Of a DNA stretch of 64,000 nucleotides, positions 1-8,216 are shown one piece after another. Position 1 is the stretch's first letter; every line of letters begins with the position of its first letter. The notes under the pieces were generated by a model that ran no database searches, was not told the origin of the DNA, and saw nothing but the letters and a program-made list of their open reading frames with translations. Origin of the DNA: Streptomyces sp. NBC_00708 (lineage in GTDB: Bacteria; Actinomycetota; Actinomycetes; Streptomycetales; Streptomycetaceae); NCBI GenBank assembly GCA_036226585.1, contig CP108997.1, positions 186,001 through 250,000 of the forward strand, read 5' to 3'. The translations under genes and the position numbers were made by a program.

Positions 1-1
1 C

Positions 2-571
2 GCCTTCGGCGTGGACACGTACGTCCGGCTGCGGGCCTCCGAGGACCTGCCCGGCACCGGCTTCCGCGCCTTCACCCTCGCGCTGACCGTGTCCGGACCG
101 GCCACCGTCGACGGCTTCGTCGCCGCCGCGGTGGAGGCCGGTGCCACCGTCCTGAAGCCGGCCGCCAAGTCGCTGTGGGGTTACGGCGGCGTCGTACAGG
201 CCCCGGACGGGACGATCTGGAAGATCGCCACCTCGGCCAAGAAGGACACCGGCCCCGCGACCCGCGAGATCGACGAGGTCGTGCTGCTGATCGGCGTCCA
301 GGATGTGAAGGCCACCAAGCAGTTCTACGCCGACCGGGGGCTCACCGTCGGCAAGAGCTTCGGCGGGAAGTACGCCGAGTTCACCCCCGGCGGCTCCGAC
401 CCCGTGAAGCTCGCCCTGTACAAGCGCCGCGCCCTGGCCAAGGACCTCGGCGTCGCCGACGACGACAGCGGCGCCCACCACATCGTTCTCGGCAGCACCG
501 GCCACGCCTTCACCGACCCGGACGGCTTCACCTGGGAGCCCACGGCTTCCACCGACGCCGACCGGGCCTGA
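2..571 (+). CDS. VOC/glyoxalase-fold protein, 5' end outside window
   Basis: The frame is open from base 2, so the gene very likely starts before the window; the GTG at 11 is only the first start codon visible. About 190 residues are present. The C-terminal half (VLLIGVQDVKATKQFYADRGL, later GHAFTDPDGFTWE) has the beta-alpha-beta-beta-beta spacing and closing D-P-D-G-x-x-W signature of vicinal oxygen chelate proteins. The N-terminal half ends in APDGTIWKIA, so two modules are paired, as in glyoxalase/bleomycin-resistance/dioxygenase-like proteins. The substrate cannot be inferred. Stop at 569-571. Confidence 0.75.
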   Translation, partial: AFGVDTYVRLRASEDLPGTGFRAFTLALTVSGPATVDGFVAAAVEAGATVLKPAAKSLWGYGGVVQAPDGTIWKIATSAKKDTGPATREIDEVVLLIGVQDVKATKQFYADRGLTVGKSFGGKYAEFTPGGSDPVKLALYKRRALAKDLGVADDDSGAHHIVLGSTGHAFTDPDGFTWEPTASTDADRA

Positions 572-752
572 CCCCCATCGAGCGCGTCCACAAGAGCATC
601 AAGGAAGCCGCACCCCCGCGCTCGTCACGAAGGCCGTGACACGAAGGCCCTGAGCCGAGGCAACCGCCGCCGGTCCCTGCCCCGAGCCGGGGCAGCGATG
701 GCAGACTTGCGGCATGGACATGGGGCGGGAGTCGCGGTGGGAGAAGGATGCG

Positions 753-968
753 ATGACGGTGGAGATCGTCTTCGCTCTCGTCACCGCCTCCGTCCTGGCC
801 GCGACGGTGTTCGCCGCGGCCTTCGCCCTGGTCGTGGCCCTCGGCGTCTCCGGACCGGCCCGGCACCCCACGCTGACCTGCGGCGCGGCGCTCGGAGCGG
901 CCGTCGGCGTATGGCGCGTGGTCCGGGTGCTGCGGCGGTTCGACGCGCAGCGCCGTAAGGGCCACTGA
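753..968 (+). CDS. Small two-helix membrane protein
   Basis: A 71-residue protein read from ATG 753, chosen because GAGAAGGA (741-748) lies four bases upstream; the in-frame ATG at 714 has no ribosome site. It has two hydrophobic stretches (about residues 3-30 and 38-55) and a basic tail (RRFDAQRRKGH), suggesting an integral membrane protein with a cytoplasmic C-terminus. I do not recognise a family. Its stop codon lies inside a 28-bp tandem duplication. Confidence 0.55.
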   Translation: MTVEIVFALVTASVLAATVFAAAFALVVALGVSGPARHPTLTCGAALGAAVGVWRVVRVLRRFDAQRRKGH

Positions 969-1001
969 CCGCACGCAGCGCCGTAAGGGCCACTGACCGC
1001 A
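946..1001. repeat. 28-bp perfect tandem duplication
   Basis: Bases 946-973 are repeated exactly at 974-1001. The first copy encodes the last residues and TGA stop of the small membrane protein; the second copy is non-coding. Confidence 0.95.
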
Positions 1002-1017
1002 CCGCGCCCCGGGCGGT

Positions 1018-1719
1018 TTACGCCCCCGCCTGCAGCCGCAGCCCGGCCAGCGTGAGATCCAGTGCGGAGCGGAACTGGTCGACGTCGTCGTGGCCGTCGA
1101 ACTCGTCGACGATCTCGTGCACGAAGGGGAAGTCCTCCGGGTCGAGCTCACGCCAGGTCCGGGCGAAGCGGCCGAGGTACTCGTCCCGGTCCACAGCGCC
1201 GTCGAGGATCTCCGCCGGCGGCTCCTGGCCCATGTCGACGGCGGAACCGACGACGACCCCGACGATCGCGGACACGGCGTGGAACCGCTGGCGCGCGTCG
1301 AGCTTCAGGCGCAGCGTCTGCCGGCCGAGCTTCTCGTACAGACGCAGCGAATTGCTCTGGACGTCGGTGTTGCGCATGAAGTACGCGCCGAGCCAGGGCC
1401 GCTCCACGACCGCGTCGAACAGCGTGACGGCCATCGCGCGGAGGTCGTCGATGGGGTCGTCGCCGCACGGGAACTTCTCGATGTCGGCGAGCACCGTGCC
1501 CATCACATGGTCGGTGGCGCGGTCCAGCAGCTCGTCCTTGCTCGCGACGTACCAGTAGATGCTGGCGACGCCGCCGCCCAGGCGCTGCGCGAGCGCGCGG
1601 AACGTCAGCGCGGACGCGCCCGCCTCGTCGAGCAGGGCCACCGCCTCGGTGAGCACCGACTCCATCGAGTGCGAAGCCCGGCGGCGTCCTCCGTCGGTGC
1701 GGCGCCGCTGCTGTGCCAT
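1018..1719 (-). CDS. TetR-family repressor
   Basis: A 233-residue regulator. The start ATG at 1719 is preceded by AGAGGAAG; reading further upstream would run into the operator region. Residues about 20-65 form the TetR helix-turn-helix (ALTFRALAQRLGGGVASIYWYVASKDELLDRATD). The C-terminal half looks like the tetracycline-repressor-type ligand-binding domain. It is divergent from an EmrB-type exporter 103 bp away, with two matching palindromes between them, so it most likely represses that exporter and itself until it binds a drug-like ligand. The ligand is unknown. Confidence 0.85.
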   Translation of the reverse strand: MAQQRRRTDGGRRRASHSMESVLTEAVALLDEAGASALTFRALAQRLGGGVASIYWYVASKDELLDRATDHVMGTVLADIEKFPCGDDPIDDLRAMAVTLFDAVVERPWLGAYFMRNTDVQSNSLRLYEKLGRQTLRLKLDARQRFHAVSAIVGVVVGSAVDMGQEPPAEILDGAVDRDEYLGRFARTWRELDPEDFPFVHEIVDEFDGHDDVDQFRSALDLTLAGLRLQAGA

Positions 1720-1746
1720 GGCCTCTTCCTCTCGCTCTTTGCATCT

Positions 1747-1809
1747 CATCGAACGCTGTTCTATCGTAGCGCATCGTACGGCGTTCGATAGCCGAACGAT
1801 GTTCGATCG
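1747..1809. promoter_or_regulatory. Twin palindromic operators between TetR and exporter genes
   Basis: GAACGCTGTTC (1751-1761) and GAACGATGTTC (1794-1804) share GAAC-G[AC]T-GTTC and are 43 bp apart, about four helical turns. Between them CGTTCG (1782-1787) pairs with CGAACG (1793-1798). This arrangement suits two TetR dimers controlling both divergent genes. Confidence 0.6.
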
Positions 1810-1822
1810 AAAGGACCGCGCC

Positions 1823-3292
1823 ATGACTACCGCCCCGCCCCGAACCGGGCCTCGCGCCTATCCCTCCCTGCGAGCCGCCTGGATACCCCTGGCCGCCCTG
1901 TGCCTGGCCTTCTTCGTCGAGATGGTCGACAACACGCTGTTGTCGATCGCTCTGCCCACCATCGGCCGCGACCTCGGCAGCGGGACGACCGCGCTGCAGT
2001 GGGTCACCGGTGCCTACTCGCTGACGTTCGGTGGCCTTCTGCTCACCGCCGGGTCCATGGCGGACCGGCTCGGGCGCCGACGGGTGCTCCTGATCGGGCT
2101 CGCCGTGTTCGGCGCCCTCAGCCTCTGCGTCGTCCTCGTCAGCACCGCGGGCGAGCTCATCGCCCTGCGGGCCGCACTCGGCATCGCCGCCGCGGCCATG
2201 GCCCCGATCACGAACTCACTGGTCTTCCGCCTGTTCGACGACAAGGCCCTGCGCATGCGCGCGATGACCGTCATGATCATCGTCGGCATGTCCGGCTTCG
2301 TCCTCGGGCCCCTGCTCGGCGGCACGGCGCTGGCGCACGTGCGGTGGGAGTGGCTGCTGATCGTCAACGCCCCGATCGCGTTGATCGCGTGCATCGGCGT
2401 CCGGCTCGGCGTACCCGCCGACCGGCCGGAGGACCTGACCAAGGACCGGCTCGACGTGCCGGGGGCCGCCCTGAGCGTCGCCGCCATCGGCCTCGCCTGC
2501 TACTCGCTGACCAGCGGCGTCGAGCACGGCTGGCTCTCCGGGATCACCCTGGCGTCGGTCGTGGGCGCCCTCGCGGCCGGGTTCGCGTTCGTCCGGCACG
2601 AGCGGCGCAGCGCGGCACCCATGCTGGACCTGCGCCTCTTCTCCAACGGCACCGTCCGGGGCGCGGCCATCGCGCAGATCGGGACGTCCATCGCGATGGC
2701 CAGCGTGATGTTCGGCCTGATCCTGCACTTCCAGTACGCGTACGGGTGGAGCCCGGTACGGGCCGGCCTGGCCAACCTGCCGATCATCGTGACGATGCTG
2801 ATGGCCACGCCGCTGTCCGAGTGGCTGGCCCGCCGGTTCGGCCACCGCATCGCCTGCCTGGTGGGCGCGGCCTGTCTGGCGGGGTCGCTCGCCGGCCTCT
2901 CCTGGGGCGTCGCGCACGGTTACGCGGTCATCGCGCTGTGCATGGTGCTCATGACCGTGGGCCTGCGTACCGTGATGACGATCTGCGCGGTCGCCCTCGT
3001 CGACGCCATGCCGAGCAACCGCACCTCGATCGCCGCCGCCCTGAACGACACCGCCCAGGAGGTCGGCACCAGCGTCGGCACCGCCGTGGTCGGCACGCTG
3101 ATCGCCGCGCTGGTCACCACGCAGCTCCCCGCCGGTGTGTGGAGCAGCGACCTTGTGTCCTCGTTCTTCCACGGTGAGCGGATCACCTACGCGCTGCTCG
3201 CCGTCGTCGTCGGGCTCATCGCGGCCGGCGGTGCGCTGAGCCTCACCGATTCCCGCTCGGTGGAGGAACACCCCGTCGAGGAACCCGCCTGA
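1823..3292 (+). CDS. MFS drug exporter, EmrB/QacA (DHA2) type
   Basis: A 489-residue multispanning protein from ATG 1823, with AAGGA at 1811-1815. Reading-frame extensions upstream run through the TetR gene on the other strand and are rejected. Near the N-terminus it shows FFVEMVDNTLLSIALPTIGRDL, typical of DHA2 drug:H+ antiporters, then the loop motif DRLGRRRVLLIG. Length and hydrophobic periodicity fit 14 transmembrane helices. It probably exports a toxic hydrophobic compound under control of the divergent TetR protein. Confidence 0.85.
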   Translation: MTTAPPRTGPRAYPSLRAAWIPLAALCLAFFVEMVDNTLLSIALPTIGRDLGSGTTALQWVTGAYSLTFGGLLLTAGSMADRLGRRRVLLIGLAVFGALSLCVVLVSTAGELIALRAALGIAAAAMAPITNSLVFRLFDDKALRMRAMTVMIIVGMSGFVLGPLLGGTALAHVRWEWLLIVNAPIALIACIGVRLGVPADRPEDLTKDRLDVPGAALSVAAIGLACYSLTSGVEHGWLSGITLASVVGALAAGFAFVRHERRSAAPMLDLRLFSNGTVRGAAIAQIGTSIAMASVMFGLILHFQYAYGWSPVRAGLANLPIIVTMLMATPLSEWLARRFGHRIACLVGAACLAGSLAGLSWGVAHGYAVIALCMVLMTVGLRTVMTICAVALVDAMPSNRTSIAAALNDTAQEVGTSVGTAVVGTLIAALVTTQLPAGVWSSDLVSSFFHGERITYALLAVVVGLIAAGGALSLTDSRSVEEHPVEEPA

Positions 3293-3296
3293 CGCG

Positions 3297-3409
3297 CGCC
3301 CCGGCGCCGGGCCCGTCGGTCCCGGGCCCGGTGCCGGGCGCCCAGCGGGCGGAACCCGCTTTCGCGGGAAGGGCGTTCGCCCGGCCACGTACACGGCCGG
3401 GCGAACGCC
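3297..3409. terminator. Two hairpins between convergent genes
   Basis: A perfect 15-bp stem GGCGTTCGCCCGGCC (3372-3386) pairs with GGCCGGGCGAACGCC (3395-3409). A second GC-rich near-palindrome lies at about 3297-3341. They sit between the exporter and the convergent YciI-like gene and would act as bidirectional terminators. Confidence 0.75.
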
Positions 3410-3412
3410 GGT

Positions 3413-3967
3413 TCATCCGCGGCCGCCGAAGTCCCAGTTGTGGACCTCCACGTCCGCGTACCGGTCCGCCGTGAGGACGGCACGTGCCTCCTCCCGGCTC
3501 GCGGCCCCGAGCAGGACGGCTGTGCCGAGCCAGGTCTCGCCGTCGTCGGCCAGCAGCGGCCCGTACGCGATCAACTCGTCCTGAGCGGATGGCAGTTCGA
3601 GGTCGACGGCGGGGCCTTCACCGAGGCCGAGCACGAGGTAGCGACTGCCGGTCTCCGGGTCTCCCGGGTATTCCCACATGGTGCGGCCCAGCACGTTGCG
3701 CCACCGGCGTATCAGCACGTCCCGATACGCACCTGCCTGGTAGTTGGGCTCGTCGAAGGCGAACGCACGGGCGGTGGCCGCATCGGGAAGGTCGACGATG
3801 TGCACGCTTCCGGTGGGCGTCTCACCGTCGGCGGCGAGGGTCGGCCCCCGGGCGATGAGTTCCTTCACGTACCGGTCCATGTAGGACCAGTGCTCCTCGA
3901 TCAGTTCTTCGCGCAGGGCGCGGCAGCCCGGCCGGTCTCGGTGGTAGCAGAAGTACTCCATGGGCAC
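3413..3967 (-). CDS. YciI-like protein, two tandem domains
   Basis: A 184-residue protein. The start is GTG 3967 or ATG 3961; GGAAGG lies four bases before the GTG and ten before the ATG. Both halves show the YciI/EthD-like ferredoxin fold pattern: residues 1-95 (MEYFCYHRDRPG...HWSYMDRYVKELIARGP...GSVHIVDLPD) and 100-184 (SRYLVLGLGEG...LIAYGPLLADDGETWLGTAVLLGA). YciI proteins are small, poorly characterised and sometimes enzymatic. It is convergent with the exporter and shows no obvious operon. Confidence 0.6.
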   Translation of the reverse strand: MPMEYFCYHRDRPGCRALREELIEEHWSYMDRYVKELIARGPTLAADGETPTGSVHIVDLPDAATARAFAFDEPNYQAGAYRDVLIRRWRNVLGRTMWEYPGDPETGSRYLVLGLGEGPAVDLELPSAQDELIAYGPLLADDGETWLGTAVLLGAASREEARAVLTADRYADVEVHNWDFGGRG

Positions 3968-4049
3968 AAAACCTTCCCCGTTGACAGCGTGCGCCCCACC
4001 GGCTGTGGGCCGCGGTGCCCACAGTAGGGCGCCCGTGGAACCGGCGGCG

Positions 4050-4640
4050 CTACGGAGGTCCCATCCCCGGGCCGGCTCCCGGTATGACGTCGTCGGCCCG
4101 CCCTCGCCCCTGCTCTCCGGCCACGACTCCGTGCAGCGCGGCAGCCGACTCCGGCGTCAGCCGGTAGAACCCCTGCAGGCTGATCGAGTTCTCCAGGCGG
4201 CCGTCCACCACGTACTTCAGCACGCGTGTCCGGCCCCGGCGGTTCTGCCAGGTCAGTTGGGCGAGCAGGTCGCCGGGGACCGGTACGTCGAAGCGTACGG
4301 GTGTCGCGGCCACATGCACCGGCTCGGCGCCGCAGCCGTCGGAGCCGAGCATGGACCAGTCGTCGTGACCCGGATGGGCGGGGTCCTCCCACGTGGCGGG
4401 AGGCGTGCCGCAGCACGCGCCCCGTTCCCTGTCGGCCACGCGCAGTTGGCTCACCACGTACACCTGGCGCTGGTTGACGTGCAGCGCGTACACCGTGTCC
4501 CCGGTGTTCGCGCCCGCCCACCTGGGCAACGAGGAGTGCACACCGCTGAAGGCGACCGGCGGGCGTTCGCCCGTCCGGCCCGCCTTGCGCAGCGCACGGC
4601 ACACGTCTTGGGTCCACAGGACCGTAAAGGCATCGGACAT
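4050..4640 (-). CDS. Conserved-looking protein of unknown function
   Basis: A 196-residue protein if started at ATG 4640 (MSDAFTVLWTQDVCRAL); longer upstream reading is antisense to the next gene and unlikely. No strong ribosome site precedes it. The N-terminal part is well ordered (TVYALHVNQRQVYVVSQLRVADRE), the centre contains C-C and D-D motifs (ACCGTPPATWEDPAHPGHDD), and a basic stretch QNRRGRTRVLKYVVDG follows. I see no signal peptide or membrane segment and do not recognise a family. Codon use matches its neighbours. Confidence 0.5.
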   Translation of the reverse strand: MSDAFTVLWTQDVCRALRKAGRTGERPPVAFSGVHSSLPRWAGANTGDTVYALHVNQRQVYVVSQLRVADRERGACCGTPPATWEDPAHPGHDDWSMLGSDGCGAEPVHVAATPVRFDVPVPGDLLAQLTWQNRRGRTRVLKYVVDGRLENSISLQGFYRLTPESAAALHGVVAGEQGRGRADDVIPGAGPGMGPP

Positions 4641-4713
4641 GGCGTGATCGTACGAACGGGCACTGACATCGGCGGTCGCGGGACATGGCGCATCGGCGCG
4701 GCACCGTGCCAGG

Positions 4714-5364
4714 GTGATCCACATGGACTGGCAGGCCGAGAGCCCCGAGCTCTGGACGTTTCTGGAATCACTGCACAGCGGCGAGATACTCACGGGCACC
4801 GTCACGGCGATTGAGAGGTTCGGGGTCTTCGTCGCGCTGGACGAGGGGCCGGGGCATCCCGTTTTTCCCGGCGTCGGATTCCTCACCGTGCCCGAACTGT
4901 CGTGGCGGCGCCTCGACCGGCCCGAGGACGTCGTCCGGGTGGGACAGCGTGTCACGTGCGAGTTCCTCGGTTTCGACACCCACAACGCGGAGGCCAGGCT
5001 GTCCCTGTGCGCCCTGCAACCCGATCCGCTGAGGGCATTCGCCTACCGCACCGAAGCGGGCCACGTACTGCGCGGGACGGTGACGAAGGTGTGTCCCATC
5101 GGCGTATTCGTCGATGTCGGGGACGGGATCGAGGGGTTGGTTCCCTTCAGGGAGCATCTCGATCTCGCCGAGGTCCCCGGGCTCCGTTCGGCCGGCCGGC
5201 CGGAGGACTTCGAGGTCGGTGCCGACCTCGTCATCGTCGTCCTGCACATCGACCTGTCGCGCAGACGCTTGCTGTTCGCCCTGGCGGACGACACCTGGCA
5301 GACGAGTGTCGCAGCGCCCGATCAGCGGACCGGCCGTGGAGCATGGGCATCCGGCCGGCGATGA
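4714..5364 (+). CDS. Protein with two S1 RNA-binding domains
   Basis: A 216-residue protein (GTG 4714 or ATG 4723). Two S1/OB-fold repeats are visible: GEILTGTVTAIERFGVFVALDEG (about 23-45) through RVTCEFLGFDTHNAEARLSL, and HVLRGTVTKVCPIGVFVDVGDGIEGLVP (about 117-144) through VIVVLHIDLSRRRLLFAL. The S1 fold binds single-stranded RNA in ribosomal protein S1 and RNases. Here it is not joined to a catalytic domain, so a role in translation or RNA handling is only an inference. Confidence 0.75.
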   Translation: MIHMDWQAESPELWTFLESLHSGEILTGTVTAIERFGVFVALDEGPGHPVFPGVGFLTVPELSWRRLDRPEDVVRVGQRVTCEFLGFDTHNAEARLSLCALQPDPLRAFAYRTEAGHVLRGTVTKVCPIGVFVDVGDGIEGLVPFREHLDLAEVPGLRSAGRPEDFEVGADLVIVVLHIDLSRRRLLFALADDTWQTSVAAPDQRTGRGAWASGRR

Positions 5365-5423
5365 GTTTGCGCGCCGGCGGAGGTCACCACTGGGACACAC
5401 GCCGATCGTGAAGGGACAGTGCG

Positions 5424-6011
5424 ATGACAAGCCTCACGGTGGACTTCATCATCTCGCTCGACGGATACGCGTCCGCGGAGGGCTGGCCCGGGTTCTGGGG
5501 CATGGAGGGGCCCGAATACCTCGCCTGGATCAACAGCGAGAGCGAGAAGCAGCACGTCAGCCTGATGGGCGCCACGACCTACCGGCTGATGTCCGGGTTC
5601 GCCGACCAGATGGCCGACGACCCCGGATTCGCCGAGCTGAACGCCATGCCCAAGGTCGTCTTCTCGTCCACCCTCGAAGCGCCCCTGACCTGGCGGGCCA
5701 CCGAGCTCGTCCGGGGTGATGCCGTCGAGGCCGTGCGGGAGATGAAGAAGAGCGGGACGCGGCCCCTGCGTACCCTCGGCAGCCTCACTCTGTGCAGGTC
5801 GCTGCTGAAGGCCGGTCTCGTGGACCGCTTCCGGGTCGTGCTCTTTCCCGTGATCACCGGCGCCACCGGTCGCGAGAGAATCTTCGACGCGTATCCCGAC
5901 GTACGCCTCGATCTCGTCGAGAGCCGCGTCTTCGACGGCCGGCTCCAGCTGCTGGAGTACGTCCCCACCGTCCTCGACGGGCCGCCCGGCGAGAGCGGCG
6001 GGAACGGCTGA
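5424..6011 (+). CDS. Dihydrofolate reductase/RibD C-terminal-like protein
   Basis: A 195-residue protein with GAAGGG upstream of ATG 5424. The opening LTVDFIISLDGYASAEG and the internal LMGATTYRLM and LRTLGSLTLCRSLLKAGLVDRFRVVLFPVITG match the RibD_C/DHFR-like fold, where the G-S-x-x-L segment contacts NADPH. Stand-alone members are common in Streptomyces and usually uncharacterised. The reductase substrate is unknown. Confidence 0.75.
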   Translation: MTSLTVDFIISLDGYASAEGWPGFWGMEGPEYLAWINSESEKQHVSLMGATTYRLMSGFADQMADDPGFAELNAMPKVVFSSTLEAPLTWRATELVRGDAVEAVREMKKSGTRPLRTLGSLTLCRSLLKAGLVDRFRVVLFPVITGATGRERIFDAYPDVRLDLVESRVFDGRLQLLEYVPTVLDGPPGESGGNG

Positions 6012-6157
6012 ATCCGGAGGCCGGTCAGACGTCCTGGGACCGTGCCGGGGCGACCGTGTCCGCGCCGGCCGTGACCCTCTCACCGGTGGCGGCACGCCGA
6101 GCGCCGGGAGCCGGCGCGTCCAGTGGTGAGCACGCATCCGTGACCCGCAGACCTAAT

Positions 6158-6177
6158 TGCGCAGCCCAAGCTGCGCA
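6158..6177. promoter_or_regulatory. Palindromic operator upstream of MarR gene
   Basis: TGCGCAGC (6158-6165) and GCTGCGCA (6170-6177) form an 8-bp perfect inverted repeat with a 4-base gap, ending 15 bases before the MarR start. Position and size fit an autoregulatory MarR dimer site. Confidence 0.6.
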
Positions 6178-6192
6178 CTTTAGGCTGTACGT

Positions 6193-6642
6193 ATGCCCGA
6201 GAACGAACAGGCCGTCTCCGAGACGGCCGCGCACGCGGCGCACGAGGTCCGCGTGGTGTACAGCCGGCTGCGGCGGCGTCTGCGCGAGACGTACGACCGT
6301 GCCGAGCTCACGCCCTCCCAGACCTCCGTCCTCAGTCGCCTCGACAAGGACGGCGAGGCGTCGGTCGTCGACCTGGCCGCCGCCGAGGGCGTCCGGCACC
6401 AGTCCGTGGCGAGCACCGTCGGCGCTCTCGTCGAGCGCGGCCTGGCCGCCCGCCGCCGCGACCCCGAGGACGGCCGCCGCCAGCTGGTCCACGTGACCGA
6501 GAGCGGCCACGCGTTCCTGGAGGACCGCCGGCGCGCCGGTGAGGACTGGCTCGCCCGGACCCTGGAGGAGCGGTGCACGGAGGAGGAGCGCCGGACCCTG
6601 CTCGCCGCGACCGCCGTGCTGGAGCGGATCGTCAACTCGTGA
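6193..6642 (+). CDS. MarR-family regulator
   Basis: A 149-residue winged-helix regulator. Residues about 35-100 contain the MarR core: LTPSQTSVLSRLDKDGEASVVDLAAAEGVRHQSVASTVGALVERGLAARRRDPEDGRRQLVHVTESG, with the D-x-R wing. It overlaps the downstream exporter start by GTGA, so the two are translationally coupled. It likely represses this regulator-exporter operon through the 6158-6177 palindrome. Confidence 0.85.
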   Translation: MPENEQAVSETAAHAAHEVRVVYSRLRRRLRETYDRAELTPSQTSVLSRLDKDGEASVVDLAAAEGVRHQSVASTVGALVERGLAARRRDPEDGRRQLVHVTESGHAFLEDRRRAGEDWLARTLEERCTEEERRTLLAATAVLERIVNS

Positions 6643-8057
6643 GTACGGCCCTGACACGCGCGGTCCGACGGTGGCGCCCCGGGCGGGACAAGGGACTGGC
6701 GAACGGTTTCGACCGGCGGCTCCTCGCCCCGATGATGACGGGGGCGGCGCTCAACCCGGTCAACTCCTCCATCATCTCCGTCTCCCTGGTCCCCATCGGG
6801 GCCGCCTTCGGCGCACCGCCTTCCCGGACCGCCTGGCTGATCTCCGCGCTTTACCTGGCCACCGCGATAGGCCAGCCGGTGATGGGCCGGCTGATCGACC
6901 TGTTCGGGCCCCGGCGGCTGTTCCTGACCGGGGCCGCGCTGACCGGGGCCGCCGGAGTCGTCGGCATGCTGGCGCCCGGCCTGGGTGTGCTCATCGCCGC
7001 TCGGGTCCTGCTCGGCTTCGGCACCTGCGCCGGCTACCCGGCCGCGATGTACCTCATCCGCAGCGAGGCGCGGCGCACCGGGGAGGAGAGCCCGGCCGCG
7101 GTGCTGACCGCGCTCGCCGTCACCACCCAGACCATCGCCGTCGTCGGCCCTGCCCTCGGCGGACTGCTCGTCGGTGTCGGCGGCTGGCGCGCCACGCTGG
7201 CCGTGAACATCCCGCTGTCGCTCCTCGGCCTGTACCTGGGGGCGCGCCGCATCCCGGCGCTGCCGGGGACGGGCCGCACGGACGGCCGCCATCCGCTGCG
7301 GAGCCTCGACCTGCCGGGGATGAGTCTGTTCGCCGTGGCGCTGCTGTGCCTGCTGCTCTTCCTGATGGACATCGGCAGCGGCGCCTGGTATCTGCTGGTG
7401 CTCACCCTCGCGGCCGGTGCCGGTTTCCTGTGGCGCGAGCTGCGTACGGCGGAGCCGTTCATCGACGTACGCGTGCTCGGCGGGAACCTGCCGCTCGTCG
7501 CCACCTACACCCGCGCACTGCTCTGTTACGTCGTCACCTACGCCTTCCTGTACGGGTTCACCCAGTGGACCGAGCAGGGCCGCGGGCTGTCCGCCTCCCA
7601 GGCCGGGCTGGTCCAACTGCCCCTGTTCGCCACGGCGATCGTCGTCTCCACGCTCACGGGACGGCGGCAGGCGGTGCGGGGGAAGCTCGTGGTGGGCGCC
7701 GTGGGGCAGATCGCGGCCTGCGCCCTGCTGCTCCTGCTGAGCACCGGCAGCCCGGTGTGGATGCTGCCGGCCGTGATGGCCGTCCTCGGCGTCCCGCAGG
7801 GTCTGAACGGCCTCGCCCTCCAGAACGCCGTCTACCACCAGGCCGGCAGCGACCGCATCGGCTCCTCCGCCGGGCTGCTGCGCACCTTCGGCTACCTCGG
7901 CGCGATCACCGCGTCGGCCGCCAACGGCGCCTTCTTCGGCCAACGCGCCGACACCGGCGGGCTGCACCATCTGGCCTGGTTCATGCTCGCCGCCAGTGTC
8001 CTGTTCCTGCTGGTGACCGTCCTCGACCGCTCGCTGCGTCGCATCGGCGAGAACTGA
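6639..8057 (+). CDS. MFS exporter, EmrB-like
   Basis: A 472-residue protein starting at GTG 6639, which overlaps the MarR stop (6640-6642). The sequence starts after a basic leader and then shows NPVNSSIISVSLVPIGAAFGAPPSRTAWLISALYLATAIGQPVMGRLIDLFGPRR, the drug-exporter DHA2 signature with the conserved loop G-R-L-x-D-L-x-G-P-R-R. Many hydrophobic helices follow. It is probably efflux for the MarR ligand. Confidence 0.85.
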   Translation: MSTALTRAVRRWRPGRDKGLANGFDRRLLAPMMTGAALNPVNSSIISVSLVPIGAAFGAPPSRTAWLISALYLATAIGQPVMGRLIDLFGPRRLFLTGAALTGAAGVVGMLAPGLGVLIAARVLLGFGTCAGYPAAMYLIRSEARRTGEESPAAVLTALAVTTQTIAVVGPALGGLLVGVGGWRATLAVNIPLSLLGLYLGARRIPALPGTGRTDGRHPLRSLDLPGMSLFAVALLCLLLFLMDIGSGAWYLLVLTLAAGAGFLWRELRTAEPFIDVRVLGGNLPLVATYTRALLCYVVTYAFLYGFTQWTEQGRGLSASQAGLVQLPLFATAIVVSTLTGRRQAVRGKLVVGAVGQIAACALLLLLSTGSPVWMLPAVMAVLGVPQGLNGLALQNAVYHQAGSDRIGSSAGLLRTFGYLGAITASAANGAFFGQRADTGGLHHLAWFMLAASVLFLLVTVLDRSLRRIGEN

Positions 8058-8216
8058 GAAGGTCATCTCGCTGCGGCAGGCTTCGCCCTCTCCTCGTATC
8101 TCAGCGGCGGACGCACCCTGTGCGAGTTGCCGCATGCGGACCGTTACCTGCACCATGGGGGTATCGTCCGGGTCGGCTCGTACGGCCCACCGCCAGGGAC
8201 GGGATGGGTGCGGCTT

